Source: Modestobacter sp. VKM Ac-2977 (GTDB lineage: Bacteria; Actinomycetota; Actinomycetes; Mycobacteriales; Geodermatophilaceae). From it: 64,000 nucleotides of DNA. The position numbers were made by a program, and so were the translations under genes. Below the pieces are notes generated by a model that made no database searches, had not been told where the DNA came from, and saw nothing but the letters and a program-made list of their open reading frames with translations. Below, piece by piece: positions 15,266-23,940 of this stretch. The stretch's first letter is position 1. The number at the start of each line of letters is the position of its first letter. The stretch lies in NCBI RefSeq assembly GCF_026968045.1, contig NZ_JAPVBQ010000002.1, forward strand, positions 112,933 to 176,932. The letters run 5' to 3'.

Positions 15266-18091
15266 TCAGTCGGTGACGGCGACCGCGACGACCCCGCGGC
15301 GCACCCGGCCCACCGCGGCCCGCGCGATCCCGGCCAGCGGGTCGTCGGCGACCTTGGCGAGCTGGTCGAGCAGGTCGACCAGCTGCCGCGCCCAGCGGAC
15401 GAAGTCGCCGCCGGAGAGCTCGGTGCCGGCCTGCTGCGCCCCGGCCAGCACCCGGTCCAGGCTCTGGCCGTCGGCCCACCGGTAGGCGGCCCAGACGAAG
15501 CCCAGGTCCGGGTCGCGGGTGACCGGCACGGCGTGCTCGCGCTCGAGGTCGGTGAGCGCGGTGTGCACCCTGCGCATCTCGGCGAGCGCACCGGCGACCT
15601 TGCCGGCCGGCACGGAGGGCTGGGCGGCACTCTCCCGCCGCGCCTCGAAGACCAGGGCGGAGACGCAACCGGCCAGCTCGGCGGGGGTGAGCCCGCGGAA
15701 CACCCCGGCCCGCAGGCACTCGGCGGTCAGCAGGTCGGTCTCCGACCAGATCCGGCCGAGCCGGCGGCCGGCCTCGGTGACCACCGCTGCGGGCGGGGCG
15801 TCGTCCTGTGGAGGATCGGGCTGCAGGTAACCCAGTTCGGTCAGGACGTCGCAGGTGCGGTCGAACTGCTGGGTCAGCGAGCTGGTGCGGTCGGCGATCT
15901 GCCGGCGCAGCCGCTCGCCGTCCCGCACCTCGCGCAGCCAGCGGTCGGCGGCACGCACCCGCTCCTCCCGGTCGGGCAGCCCGTGCACCGGGTGGGCGCG
16001 CAGCGCGTGCCGCAGGTCGGCGAGCACCGGGTCGTCGTCGGCCGCGGACCGCCCCTTGGTGCGCCGGGCACCCAGACCGTTCTCGGCCCGGGCGTTGCGC
16101 AGCGTGGAGGCGAGGTCGCGGCGGGCGTGCGGGCTGCGGTGGTTGAAGTTCTTCGGCACCTTGACCCGGGCCAGGGCGCTCACCGGCGACGGGAAGTCGA
16201 CCGAGCCGAGCCGGCCGGCCCACTTGTCCTCGGTGAGCACCAGCGGCCGGGGGTCGGTGAGCTCGGTGACCCCGGGGTCGAGCACCACGGCCAGGCCCTG
16301 GCGCCGTCCGCTCGGCACCCGGATGACGTCGCCGGCGCGCAGCGCGGCGAGGGACTCGGCGGCCTCCAGCCGGCGCTTGGCCTGCGAGTCCCGGGACAGC
16401 GCCTTCTCCCGCTCGGAGATCTCCATCCGCAGCCGGGCGTACCCGGCGACGTCCAGCACCGCGGCGCTGAGCCCGGCGTTCATCTCCTTGAGCAGCCGGG
16501 CGGCGTCCTCCTCGTGCCGAGCGGCCGAACGGGCCAGGCCGACCACCGACCGGTCGGCCTGGAACTGGGCGAAGGAGGCGGCGAGCAGCTCACGGGCGTG
16601 CGCCCGGCCGAAGGCGCCGACCAGGTTGACGGCCATGTTGTAGCTGGGCCGGAAGGAGGAGCGCAGCGGGTAGGTGCGGGTGCTGGCCAGCCCGGCGACG
16701 GCCGCCGGGTCGACCCCCGGCGCCCAGACGACGACCGCGTGCCCCTCGATGTCGATGCCGCGCCGGCCGGCCCGGCCGGTGAGCTGGGTGTACTCCCCCG
16801 GTGTCACGTCGGCGTGGGCCTCGCCGTTCCACTTGACCAGCCGCTCCAGGACGACGGTGCGCGCCGGCATGTTGATGCCCAGGGCGAGGGTCTCGGTGGC
16901 GAACACCGCCTTGGCCAGGCCGCGGACGAAGCACTCCTCGACGGTCTCCTTGAACGCCGGTACCAGCCCGGCGTGGTGGGCGGCGAAACCGGCGAGCAGC
17001 CCCTCCCGCCACTCCCAGAAGCCCAGGACGTGCAGGTCCTCCTCGGGCAGCGACCCGGTGCGCCGGTCGATGATCTCGGCGATCGCCCGGCGCTCGGTCT
17101 CGTCGGTGAGCCGCATCCCCGAGGCCAGGCACTGGTGGACGGCGGCGTCGCAGCCGTTGCGGCTGAAGACGAAGGTGATCGCCGGCAGCAGCCCGGCCCG
17201 GTCCAGCCGCTCGATGACCTCCGGCCGGGACGGCGGCCGGTAGCGGGGCTTGTGGCTGAACCCGCCGCGGGCTCCCCCACCGCCGTGCCAGCTGTCGTGC
17301 CGGCGTTCCTGCTCGTGCACGTACCGGACGAGTTCGGGGTCGACCACCGCGCGGCCGCGCTCGCGGGTGGACAGCCCGCGCGGGGTCTGCTCCCACTCCC
17401 CCGCGTGTGCGGCGGGCCGCAGCGCGAACAGGTCGAACACCCGGCCGCCCACCAGCATGTGCTGCCACAGCGGGATCGGCCGCACCTCGCTGACCACGAC
17501 AGCCGTGTCCCCGCGGACGGTGACCAGCCAGTCGGCGAACTCCTCGGCGTTGCTCACCGTGGCCGACAGCGAGACCAGCCGGACGTGCTCGGGGAGGTGG
17601 ATGATCACCTCTTCCCACACCGCGCCGCGGAACCGGTCGGCCAGGTAGTGCACCTCGTCCATCACGACGTAGCCGAGGTCGGTGAGCGCCGGGGAGTCGA
17701 CGTAGAGCATGTTGCGCAGCACCTCGGTGGTCATCACGACCACCGGTGCGTCGCCGTTGATGGCGTTGTCCCCGGTGAGCAGCCCGACCTTCGCCGCCCC
17801 GTACCGGTCGCAGAGGTCCCGGTACTTCTGGTTGCTCAGCGCCTTGATCGGGGTGGTGTAGAAGGCCTTGCGACCCTCCTGCAGCGCCTTGTGTACGGCG
17901 AACTCCCCCACCACGGTCTTGCCGGCACCGGTCGGGGCGCAGACCAGCACACCGGAGCCCTGTTCCAGCGCCTCGCACGCCTCGACCTGGAACGGGTCCA
18001 GGGAGAAGCCGAGTTCGGCGGTGAAGTCCGAGAGGGCGGGGTGTGCGTTCCGCCGGCGGGCAGCCGCATAACGCTCAGCCGGGCTGGACAT
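15266..18091 (-). CDS. helY: Ski2-like DEAD/DEAH-box helicase HelY
   Basis: 941 aa. Superfamily 2 helicase of the Mtr4/Ski2 type and ortholog of M. tuberculosis HelY (Rv2092c). Walker A APTGAGKT is at residues 52-59, TTPIKALSNQK at 80-89, DEVH at 145-148 and SLSATVSNAEEF after it. The second RecA domain has TETLALGINMPARTVV and QLTGRAGRRGID. A C-terminal DSHCT-like region follows (from about 770). It probably remodels RNA or structured nucleic acid with ATP. The start is fixed by TAACGT six bases before the ATG. Confidence 0.93.
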   Translation of the reverse strand: MSSPAERYAAARRRNAHPALSDFTAELGFSLDPFQVEACEALEQGSGVLVCAPTGAGKTVVGEFAVHKALQEGRKAFYTTPIKALSNQKYRDLCDRYGAAKVGLLTGDNAINGDAPVVVMTTEVLRNMLYVDSPALTDLGYVVMDEVHYLADRFRGAVWEEVIIHLPEHVRLVSLSATVSNAEEFADWLVTVRGDTAVVVSEVRPIPLWQHMLVGGRVFDLFALRPAAHAGEWEQTPRGLSTRERGRAVVDPELVRYVHEQERRHDSWHGGGGARGGFSHKPRYRPPSRPEVIERLDRAGLLPAITFVFSRNGCDAAVHQCLASGMRLTDETERRAIAEIIDRRTGSLPEEDLHVLGFWEWREGLLAGFAAHHAGLVPAFKETVEECFVRGLAKAVFATETLALGINMPARTVVLERLVKWNGEAHADVTPGEYTQLTGRAGRRGIDIEGHAVVVWAPGVDPAAVAGLASTRTYPLRSSFRPSYNMAVNLVGAFGRAHARELLAASFAQFQADRSVVGLARSAARHEEDAARLLKEMNAGLSAAVLDVAGYARLRMEISEREKALSRDSQAKRRLEAAESLAALRAGDVIRVPSGRRQGLAVVLDPGVTELTDPRPLVLTEDKWAGRLGSVDFPSPVSALARVKVPKNFNHRSPHARRDLASTLRNARAENGLGARRTKGRSAADDDPVLADLRHALRAHPVHGLPDREERVRAADRWLREVRDGERLRRQIADRTSSLTQQFDRTCDVLTELGYLQPDPPQDDAPPAAVVTEAGRRLGRIWSETDLLTAECLRAGVFRGLTPAELAGCVSALVFEARRESAAQPSVPAGKVAGALAEMRRVHTALTDLEREHAVPVTRDPDLGFVWAAYRWADGQSLDRVLAGAQQAGTELSGGDFVRWARQLVDLLDQLAKVADDPLAGIARAAVGRVRRGVVAVAVTD

Positions 18092-18097
18092 GCCCCC

Positions 18098-18103
18098 ACG
18101 TTA
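18098..18103 (-). promoter_or_regulatory. -10 element of helY (leaderless)
   Basis: TAACGT on the minus strand, then GGGGGC, then ATG at 18091. Confidence 0.6.
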
Positions 18104-18139
18104 GGCGCTCTCCCCGAGCGCCACCGGCCGTCCCCCTCC

Positions 18140-18165
18140 ACCACCAGAATGGCCATTTTGGTGGT
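18140..18165. promoter_or_regulatory. 26-bp near-perfect palindrome between dagK-like gene and helY
   Basis: ACCACCAGAATGG joined to CCATTTTGGTGGT is a 26-bp palindrome with one mismatched pair and an ATGGCCAT centre. It lies 9 bp after the lipid kinase stop and 37 bp before the helY -10. It could be the operator of a dimeric regulator at helY or a hairpin ending the upstream transcript. The palindrome has no loop and sits near a -35, which favours an operator. Confidence 0.55.
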
Positions 18166-18173
18166 ACGGGCGG

Positions 18174-19058
18174 TCAGCCGAGGACGGTGAGGGCGCCAGG
18201 TACGCAGACGGTCGTGGCCGGGAGCGCGCAGATCGGCTCGCCGTCGGCCCAGGTGGTCAGGCCGGCACCGGTGAGGCCGATCTCCCGGCCGCGCAGCACG
18301 GTGACGGCGGGGTGGTCGACGTGGCTGCCCGCGGCCAGCCGGGGGCGGGTGCGCACCAGCTCCCGACGGCTGACCGGCCCGATGACGACGACCTCCAGCA
18401 GTCCGTCGGCCGGGTCGGCGCCGGGGGCGATCCGCAGCCCGCCGCCGTACCAGGGGGTGTTGCCGACCGCGACCAGGGTCACCTCGTGCCGGCGGACGGC
18501 GCCGTCGACGGTGAGCGTGACCGCGCGGGGCCGCAGCTGGGCCAGCTCGAGCAGGATCGCGATGTCGTAGCGGCGGGGGCCGCGTGGCCAGCGCAGCCGG
18601 TCGGCTCGCTCGGTGACCGCGGAGTCGAAGCCGCAGCACAGCACGGTGGCCCACCACCGCTCGCCGGTGCGCGCGGCGTCGAGCTGCCGGGTGCGGCCGG
18701 CGTGCAGGTCCGCGGCGAGGGCGGCGGCGGCCCGCACCGGGTCGGTCGGCGCACCGAGGGCGGTGGCCAGGTCGTTGCCGCTGCCGGCCGGCAGCAGCGC
18801 CAGCGGTGTGCGGGTGCCGGCCACGGCCTGGAGGACGGCGTGGGCGGTGCCGTCGCCACCGAGCGCGGCCACTGCCCCGACGCCGTCGCCCACCGCGGCC
18901 GTGGCCAGCCGTTCCGCCTCCGCCCGGGTGCCGGCGGCCAGCACCCGGGGTCGCACCCCACCGGCGGTCAGCGCTGCCACGACGGCGGGAACGGCCCGGG
19001 CCGCGCGACCCCGCCCGGCGGCGGCGTTGACCAGGACGGCCACCTCGGGCCGCGTCAT
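18174..19058 (-). CDS. Diacylglycerol kinase-family lipid kinase
   Basis: 294 aa, DAGK catalytic-domain protein (YegS/DgkB-like). The nucleotide-binding motif GGDGT is at 67-71, LLPAGSGNDLATALG follows it, and the C-terminal domain contains VAVGNTPWYGGGLRIAPGADPADGLLEVVV. It phosphorylates diacylglycerol or a related lipid at the membrane face. The start is 16 bp after the tatC stop, so it is probably in the tatA-tatC transcript. Confidence 0.88.
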   Translation of the reverse strand: MTRPEVAVLVNAAAGRGRAARAVPAVVAALTAGGVRPRVLAAGTRAEAERLATAAVGDGVGAVAALGGDGTAHAVLQAVAGTRTPLALLPAGSGNDLATALGAPTDPVRAAAALAADLHAGRTRQLDAARTGERWWATVLCCGFDSAVTERADRLRWPRGPRRYDIAILLELAQLRPRAVTLTVDGAVRRHEVTLVAVGNTPWYGGGLRIAPGADPADGLLEVVVIGPVSRRELVRTRPRLAAGSHVDHPAVTVLRGREIGLTGAGLTTWADGEPICALPATTVCVPGALTVLG

Positions 19059-19074
19059 GCCCGTGCGGACCGGC

Positions 19075-20004
19075 TCAGCGTCGGAGGTGTTCCGGCTCGT
19101 CGAGCGGGCTCGGGGTGGTGTCCAGCGGGCTCGCCGCGTCGATGCTCGGGGAGGCCTCGTCGTCGTCCAGCCCGGCCAGGCCCTCCGCGGCCTCGCGCTT
19201 GGCCCGCCGCTTGTCCACGAACCGGGCGATCTGGATGGCGATCTCGAACAGCACGCACATCGGCGCAGCCATCGCCAGCATGGTGAACGGGTCCTGCGTG
19301 GGGGTGATGAACGCGGCGAACACGATGGTGAGGAAGTAGATCCACCGCCGGCCCTTGGACAGCGTCGCGTAGGAGAGGACGCCGATCAGGTTCAGCACCA
19401 CCGCGATGAGCGGCAGCTCGAAGCTCACCCCGAACGCGACCAGCAACGAGATGACGAAGCCGATGTACTCCTCCGCCGTGAGCAAGGCGGTCACGCCGTC
19501 GCCCGCCAGGCCGAGCAGCAGGTCCAGCCCCTTGGCCAGGGAGATGTAGGCCAGCGCCGCGCCGAGGGCGAACAGGCTGCTGGAGACGACGACGAACCCC
19601 ACGCCGTAGCGCTTCTCGTTCTTCTTCAGCCCCGGGGTGAGGAACGCCCAGAGCTGGTAGAGCCAGAACGGCGCGGAGAGCACGATCCCGACGATGAAAC
19701 TGATCTTGAGCCGGATCAGCGCACCACCGAGGACGTTGGTGATCACCAGATCGCAGTCACCGTCGGCCTGGCCGGGCAGTCCCCGCAGTTCTGGGTCCAG
19801 GCCGCAGTACGGCGCCCGGATGAACTCACCCAGGCCCTGCTCGTACCACCAGAACGCCACCGCGGTGCCGATCAGCACGAAGAACAGCGCGATGCCGATG
19901 CGGTTGCGCAACTCCTTGAGGTGGCCGATGAGGCTCATCGTCGCCGCGGCGTCCCGTTCGGGACGCCGCGGTCGACGGTCGCGCACTCGCCCTGCCAGGG
20001 TCAC
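19075..20004 (-). CDS. tatC: Sec-independent protein translocase TatC
   Basis: 309 aa with GTG 20004 as start. TatC is the multi-pass receptor that binds twin-arginine signal peptides. The conserved start MSLIGHLKELRNRI, the periplasmic loop, FWLYQLWAFLTPGLKKNEKRY and the last helices up to FITPTQDPFTMLAMAAPM are all present. A basic N-terminal tail (VRDRRPRRPERD) and an acidic C-terminal tail of about 40 residues (DDDEASPSIDAAS) extend the core. ATG 19938 is an alternative start that gives the core alone. It follows tatA by 25 bp. Confidence 0.93.
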   Translation of the reverse strand: MTLAGRVRDRRPRRPERDAAATMSLIGHLKELRNRIGIALFFVLIGTAVAFWWYEQGLGEFIRAPYCGLDPELRGLPGQADGDCDLVITNVLGGALIRLKISFIVGIVLSAPFWLYQLWAFLTPGLKKNEKRYGVGFVVVSSSLFALGAALAYISLAKGLDLLLGLAGDGVTALLTAEEYIGFVISLLVAFGVSFELPLIAVVLNLIGVLSYATLSKGRRWIYFLTIVFAAFITPTQDPFTMLAMAAPMCVLFEIAIQIARFVDKRRAKREAAEGLAGLDDDEASPSIDAASPLDTTPSPLDEPEHLRR

Positions 20005-20029
20005 GGGCGGCAGCGGTCGGTGCTGGGGG

Positions 20030-20356
20030 TCAGCGCGTGCCGTCGGCGGCTGCCGACGAACGCACCTGCTCCGCACGCGCCCGGGCCTCGGCGGCGCGGG
20101 CCTCGGCGGCGGCCGCCTCGGCCTCGTAGTCCACGGCACCCGGGGTCACCGCGGGGGCCACGATCTCACCGGTGACCGGGGAGGTGCGGGCCTCGTCCTT
20201 GGCGCGCACGTCGTCGTCCTTCATGCCCTTCATCTCGGACTTGAAGATGCGCATCGAACGGCCCATCGAGCGGGAGGCGTCGGGCAGCTTCTTGTAACCG
20301 AAGAGCAGCAGGACGGCCAGGATGATGAGGCCGATCTCCATGGGGCCGAGGTTCAT
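20030..20356 (-). CDS. tatA: Sec-independent protein translocase TatA
   Basis: 108 aa. One N-terminal membrane helix (MEIGLIILAVLLLFGYKKLP) is followed by an amphipathic helix (DASRSMGRSMRIFKSEM) and an Ala/Glu-rich coiled tail. TatA oligomers form the translocation pore with TatC. GGAGGA stands 7 bp before the ATG, one of the strongest Shine-Dalgarno sites in the window. It heads the tatA-tatC-lipid kinase run. Confidence 0.94.
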   Translation of the reverse strand: MNLGPMEIGLIILAVLLLFGYKKLPDASRSMGRSMRIFKSEMKGMKDDDVRAKDEARTSPVTGEIVAPAVTPGAVDYEAEAAAAEARAAEARARAEQVRSSAAADGTR

Positions 20357-20459
20357 CGGACTCCTCCTAGTCGTGGCGGACGTGCCGGGCCGACTCTACG
20401 CCGGGAACGGCGTGGATCCAGGGCTGCGGACAGCTGTACGCACGCCGTCCACCTCGGGT

Positions 20460-20666
20460 TCAGTCGTCGGTCCCTGCCCGGTCGGCGCGCTGGGTGGCGG
20501 CTCGTTCCGCCGATGCCTGGACCTCGGTCAGCACGGGGCGGACGTCCCGCTCCAGCGCCCGCAGCTCGCGGTCCAGCCGCCCGGCGGCACCGAACACCCC
20601 GTACCCGACGACACCGAGCACCAGCAGGGCGAGCAGGGGGACGACGATCCACACGATCAGCAGCAC
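20460..20666 (-). CDS. Small conserved single-pass membrane protein
   Basis: 68 aa. The N-terminal hydrophobic helix MLLIVWIVVPLLALLVLGVVGYGVFG is followed by a charged, predicted coiled-coil tail (LDRELRALERDVRPVLTEVQASAERA). No recognised family. It starts at a GTG 39 bp after the pafC stop and precedes tatA, where other actinobacteria also carry a small membrane protein. A role at the membrane with Tat is only a guess. Confidence 0.7.
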   Translation of the reverse strand: MLLIVWIVVPLLALLVLGVVGYGVFGAAGRLDRELRALERDVRPVLTEVQASAERAATQRADRAGTDD

Positions 20667-20705
20667 GGGCGCAGCCTAACCGGCGCCGCCCGGCCCGAGT
20701 GCCGG

Positions 20706-21671
20706 TCAGTCCGCGTACCGGGCCAGCGCGGCGCGGGCCTCCTCGGCGACCCGGGTGGCGAGCTCGACCGGCTCGTCCACGGTGGCCGCCCCGCCCAGCG
20801 AGGCGACCAGGCGGCGGGCCCAGGACAGGTCCGACGTCCGCACCGTGACCGCCAACCCGCCCGGCGGGTCGGTGACCTCGGTCTGCTCCTCCACCGGGTA
20901 GTAGTCGGCGACCCAGCGGGCGGTGCGGGCCAGCCGCAGCCGGACCAGCGGCTCCTCCGCGCCGGGCTGGTAGAGCCCGTCGTCCAGGTCGCGCTCGTGC
21001 GCCTGGGGTGGTGGGGCGGCCGGCTCCTCGAGCACCGCGACGTCGTCGATCCGGTCCAGCCGGAACAGCCGCACGCCCTCGGCGTTCCGGCACCACGCCT
21101 CCAGGTACCAGTGGCCGTCGACCAGCAGCAGCCGCATCGGGTCGACGGTGCGCTCGGTGCGCTCGTCCCGGCTGGGCACGTAGTAGTGCAGGTGCAGGGC
21201 GCGGTGCCGCTCCACCCCGTCACGGACGACGGCGAGGGACTGCGCGCGGGTGTCGACGCTCACCGCCACCGGCGCCCGCACCTCCGCCGGGTGCCCGGCC
21301 GCGGCCGAGACCTTGGCCAGCGCCCGGCTCACCGCCTCGCCCTCGGCCAGCCCGGGCAGTTCCAGCAGCGTGCGCAGGGCGACGATCAGCGCGACCGCCT
21401 CGTCGGTGGACAACCGCAGCGGGCGGACCATCCCAGCGGTGAAGGTGATCCGCACCCGGTCGCCCTCGAAGGCCAGGTCGATGAGGTCGCCCGGGCCGTG
21501 CCCGGGCAGGCCGCAGACCCAGAGCAGGTCCAGGTCACGGCGCAGCTGGACCTCGGTGACCCCGAAGTCGGCGGCCGCGTCGGCCAGCCGGACCCCGTCG
21601 GGGCGCGCGGTCAGGTAGGGCACCAGCGCGAGCAGTCGGGTCATCCGCTCGGCCGTGCTGGGCGCCGTCAT
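20706..21671 (-). CDS. pafC: WYL-domain regulator PafC
   Basis: 321 aa. An N-terminal winged HTH (MTRLLALVPYLTARPDGVRLADAAADFG) is followed by a WYL domain (LHLHYYVPSRDERTERTVDPMRLLLVDGHWYLEAWC) and a WCX C-terminal region. With PafB it activates LexA/RecA-independent DNA-damage genes in mycobacteria, the WYL domain sensing single-stranded DNA. The start overlaps the pafB stop by 4 bp (ATGA), as expected for subunits of one complex. Confidence 0.93.
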   Translation of the reverse strand: MTAPSTAERMTRLLALVPYLTARPDGVRLADAAADFGVTEVQLRRDLDLLWVCGLPGHGPGDLIDLAFEGDRVRITFTAGMVRPLRLSTDEAVALIVALRTLLELPGLAEGEAVSRALAKVSAAAGHPAEVRAPVAVSVDTRAQSLAVVRDGVERHRALHLHYYVPSRDERTERTVDPMRLLLVDGHWYLEAWCRNAEGVRLFRLDRIDDVAVLEEPAAPPPQAHERDLDDGLYQPGAEEPLVRLRLARTARWVADYYPVEEQTEVTDPPGGLAVTVRTSDLSWARRLVASLGGAATVDEPVELATRVAEEARAALARYAD

Positions 21672-22645
21672 GCCCGCTCTCCCACGGCGGCGAGCCGGCT
21701 GAGCCGGTCGACGACCGCTTCGCGCATCCGCTGTGGGGCCTCCACCAGCACGTTCGGCCCGTAGGCGGCCAGCTGGTCGGCCAGCGCCCAGGGCTCGGTG
21801 GTGCGCAGCTCCAGCCGGTCGTCCCCGTCGTCCGCGGCACCCAGCGACGTGGCGTGCCGGCGCAGGCCGATCGCCGTGCCCGGCCGGGCCCGGACGACGA
21901 CGAGCTGCTCCTCCCGCCGCTCCGAGCCGGCCACCACCGAGGCGAGGTCGAGATCGGCCGGCGGCTCGAAGGCGCCGGCCGGACCGCTGGCCCGCGGCGT
22001 GCCGGTGACCCGGGAGAGCCGGAAGACCCGGGCTGCCTGCCGATCGAGGTCGTGACCGACCAGGTACCAGCGGCCGTGCCAGGCCACCAGGCCCCACGGC
22101 TGCACCCGGCGGCGGCTGGCGGTCTGCTCGTCGGGACGGCGGTAGTCGAAGGCGAGGGCCCGGCGGTCGCGCGCCGCCGCGTAGCAGGGCTCGAAGGCGG
22201 GCTCCCCGGCGTCCAGACGCGGCTGGATGGACAGCCCCCGGGACTGGTCGACCTCCACCCCGGCGGCACGCAGCTTCACCAGGGCGCTCTGCGCGGCGCC
22301 GGCCAGCTGCGCCGACTGCCACAGCCGCAGCGCCAGCCCCACGGCGGCTGCCTCCTCCCCGGTGAGGGTGATCTCGGGCAGCTCGTAGTCGGCCCGCGCG
22401 ATGCGGTAGCCGTCCTCGGTGTCGAAGGCGCTGGTCCGTCCGGTCTCCAGGGGCACGCCGATCTCGCGCAGCTCCGCCTTGTCCCGCTCGAACATCCGCT
22501 TGAACGCCTCGTCGGCGCGGTCGGTGCCGTCATCGGGCTCGTACCCGGGGACGATCGAGCGGATCTTCGCCGCCGAGACGTACTGCCGGGTCCCGAGCAG
22601 GGCGATGACCAGGTTCACCAGTCGTTCTGCCCGCTTGGCTGCCAC
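21668..22645 (-). CDS. pafB: WYL-domain regulator PafB
   Basis: 325 aa when started at GTG 22645. HTH (residues about 5-60, KRAERLVNLVIALLGTRQYVS), WYL domain (RRALAFDYRRPDEQ then RRRVQPWGLVAWHGRWYLVG) and WCX domain. Partner of PafC in the DNA-damage response, encoded beside the Pup genes as in mycobacteria. The -10 TAGCCT lies exactly 6 bases before GTG 22645, so this start is preferred over the in-frame GTG at 22651. It is divergent from the DUF3866 gene. Confidence 0.93.
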   Translation of the reverse strand: MAAKRAERLVNLVIALLGTRQYVSAAKIRSIVPGYEPDDGTDRADEAFKRMFERDKAELREIGVPLETGRTSAFDTEDGYRIARADYELPEITLTGEEAAAVGLALRLWQSAQLAGAAQSALVKLRAAGVEVDQSRGLSIQPRLDAGEPAFEPCYAAARDRRALAFDYRRPDEQTASRRRVQPWGLVAWHGRWYLVGHDLDRQAARVFRLSRVTGTPRASGPAGAFEPPADLDLASVVAGSERREEQLVVVRARPGTAIGLRRHATSLGAADDGDDRLELRTTEPWALADQLAAYGPNVLVEAPQRMREAVVDRLSRLAAVGERA

Positions 22646-22651
22646 GGGCAC

Positions 22652-22657
22652 AGGCTA
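22652..22657 (-). promoter_or_regulatory. -10 element of pafB (leaderless)
   Basis: TAGCCT on the minus strand followed by GTGCCC and GTG. Its divergent partner at 22686-22691 is 28 bp away, so the -35 regions overlap. Confidence 0.6.
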
Positions 22658-22685
22658 GTGCGCGGCGGCCGGCGCGCTCGCTGGT

Positions 22686-22691
22686 TAGCCT
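22686..22691 (+). promoter_or_regulatory. -10 element of the DUF3866 gene (leaderless)
   Basis: TAGCCT, then six bases, then GTG 22698. Confidence 0.6.
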
Positions 22692-22697
22692 CCCCCG

Positions 22698-23816
22698 GTG
22701 ACTGATGCACCGTCTCCCGCCCCCGGCTCCCGGATCCGATGGCGCCGTGGCCGGGTCACCGAACTCGGCCGGGCGTGGCGCGACGCGCAGGAGCTGACCG
22801 TCGAGGTGCCCGAGGACGGCACGTTGAAGGCGCTGGCGCACCCCTCCCTCGTCGGGTCACCCCAGGTGGACGACGAGGTGCTGCTGAACACCACGGCCTG
22901 GGCGCAGCGGCTGGGCACCGGCGGGTACGCCCTCGTCGTCGCCGTCCCGGACCGGCTGCCGCCGGACCCCACCGGCCCCGGGCACCTGGTGAAGGGCCGG
23001 TACACGCCGCTGCAGGTGACCGTGCAGGGCGTCGACGAGCAGGAGACGCCACACCACGACACCATCGCCGGCGCCGAGGACCTCGACGGCATGCCGGTGG
23101 TCGTGGCCGACCTGCACTCGGCCCTGCCCGCGGTGCTGGCCGGCGTGCACGTCACCGACCCTGCGCTGCGCGTCGCGTACGTGATGACCGACGGCGGGGC
23201 GCTGCCCGCGGCCTTCTCCCGGACCCTGGACACCCTGGCCGGCTCGCTGGCCGGGGTGGTCACCGTCGGCCAGGCCTTCGGTGGCGACGTGGAGGCCGTC
23301 ACGGTGCACACCGGGCTGCTGGCCGCCCGGCACGTGCTCCGGGCCGACGTCACGATCGTCACCCAGGGGCCGGGCAACCTGGGCACCGGGACGCCGTGGG
23401 GCTTCTCCGGGGTCGCGGCGGGTGAGGCCTGCAACGCCGTGCACGTGCTCGGCGGGCGGGCCGTCGGCGCCCTGCGCATCTCCGACGCCGACCCGCGCCC
23501 CCGGCACCGCGGCGTCTCGCACCACTCGCTGACCGCGTTCGGCCGGGTCGCGATGGGCGGCGTCACCCTGGTGGCGCCCCGCGGGCTGGGCTCCGAGCTG
23601 GGCACCCAGGTCGAGGAGGACCTGGCCGGGCAGCCGGAGCGCAACCCGGTGGAGTGGGTGGACTCGCTCGGGCTGGAGGACGCGCTGGCCGCCTCACCGG
23701 TCCGACTGTCGACGATGGGCCGCGGCCTGGCCGAGGACCGCGCCTACTTCCTGGCCGCGGCCGCAGCAGGGCGGTACGCCGCCCAGCTCACGCTGTTCGG
23801 CCCGTCCCCGGCCTGA
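22698..23816 (+). CDS. DUF3866 family protein
   Basis: 372 aa. Cytoplasmic protein of a family widespread in actinobacteria and usually found near pafBC. Conserved features include RRGRVTELGRAWRDAQELTV at the N-terminus, YVMTDGGALPAAFSRT, TVGQAFGGDVEAVTVHTGL and GPGNLGTGTPWGFSGVA. Function unknown. The glycine-rich block and the GDVEAVTVHTGL segment hint at a small-molecule binding fold. It starts at GTG 22698 from a leaderless promoter and is divergent from pafB. Confidence 0.85.
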   Translation: MTDAPSPAPGSRIRWRRGRVTELGRAWRDAQELTVEVPEDGTLKALAHPSLVGSPQVDDEVLLNTTAWAQRLGTGGYALVVAVPDRLPPDPTGPGHLVKGRYTPLQVTVQGVDEQETPHHDTIAGAEDLDGMPVVVADLHSALPAVLAGVHVTDPALRVAYVMTDGGALPAAFSRTLDTLAGSLAGVVTVGQAFGGDVEAVTVHTGLLAARHVLRADVTIVTQGPGNLGTGTPWGFSGVAAGEACNAVHVLGGRAVGALRISDADPRPRHRGVSHHSLTAFGRVAMGGVTLVAPRGLGSELGTQVEEDLAGQPERNPVEWVDSLGLEDALAASPVRLSTMGRGLAEDRAYFLAAAAAGRYAAQLTLFGPSPA

Positions 23817-23861
23817 TCCGGGTCCGCTCTGCCCGCGTTCAGCCCCTCCCACGGCCTCCTT

Positions 23862-23903
23862 TGCACGCGCTCGGTACGGAGTGCACGTGCTACAGCGCGT
23901 GCA
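23862..23903. terminator. Inverted repeat between convergent DUF3866 and SDR genes
   Basis: TGCACGCGCT (23862-23871) and AGCGCGTGCA (23894-23903) are a perfect 10-bp inverted repeat with a 22-nt loop that itself contains GTGCACGTGC. A third GCGTGCAGAGC follows at 23918. It lies between convergent stops, so a bidirectional terminator is likely, although no T-run follows. Confidence 0.45.
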
Positions 23904-23940
23904 CAGCATCCAGAACGCGTGCAGAGCGGCGGCTGGACCG

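Noticed and set aside
15221-18190. Long plus-strand open frame opposite helY (about 990 codons)
   Set aside because: It is antisense to a clear helicase gene, has no family features, and such frames arise from the GC-rich third-position bias of the real gene.
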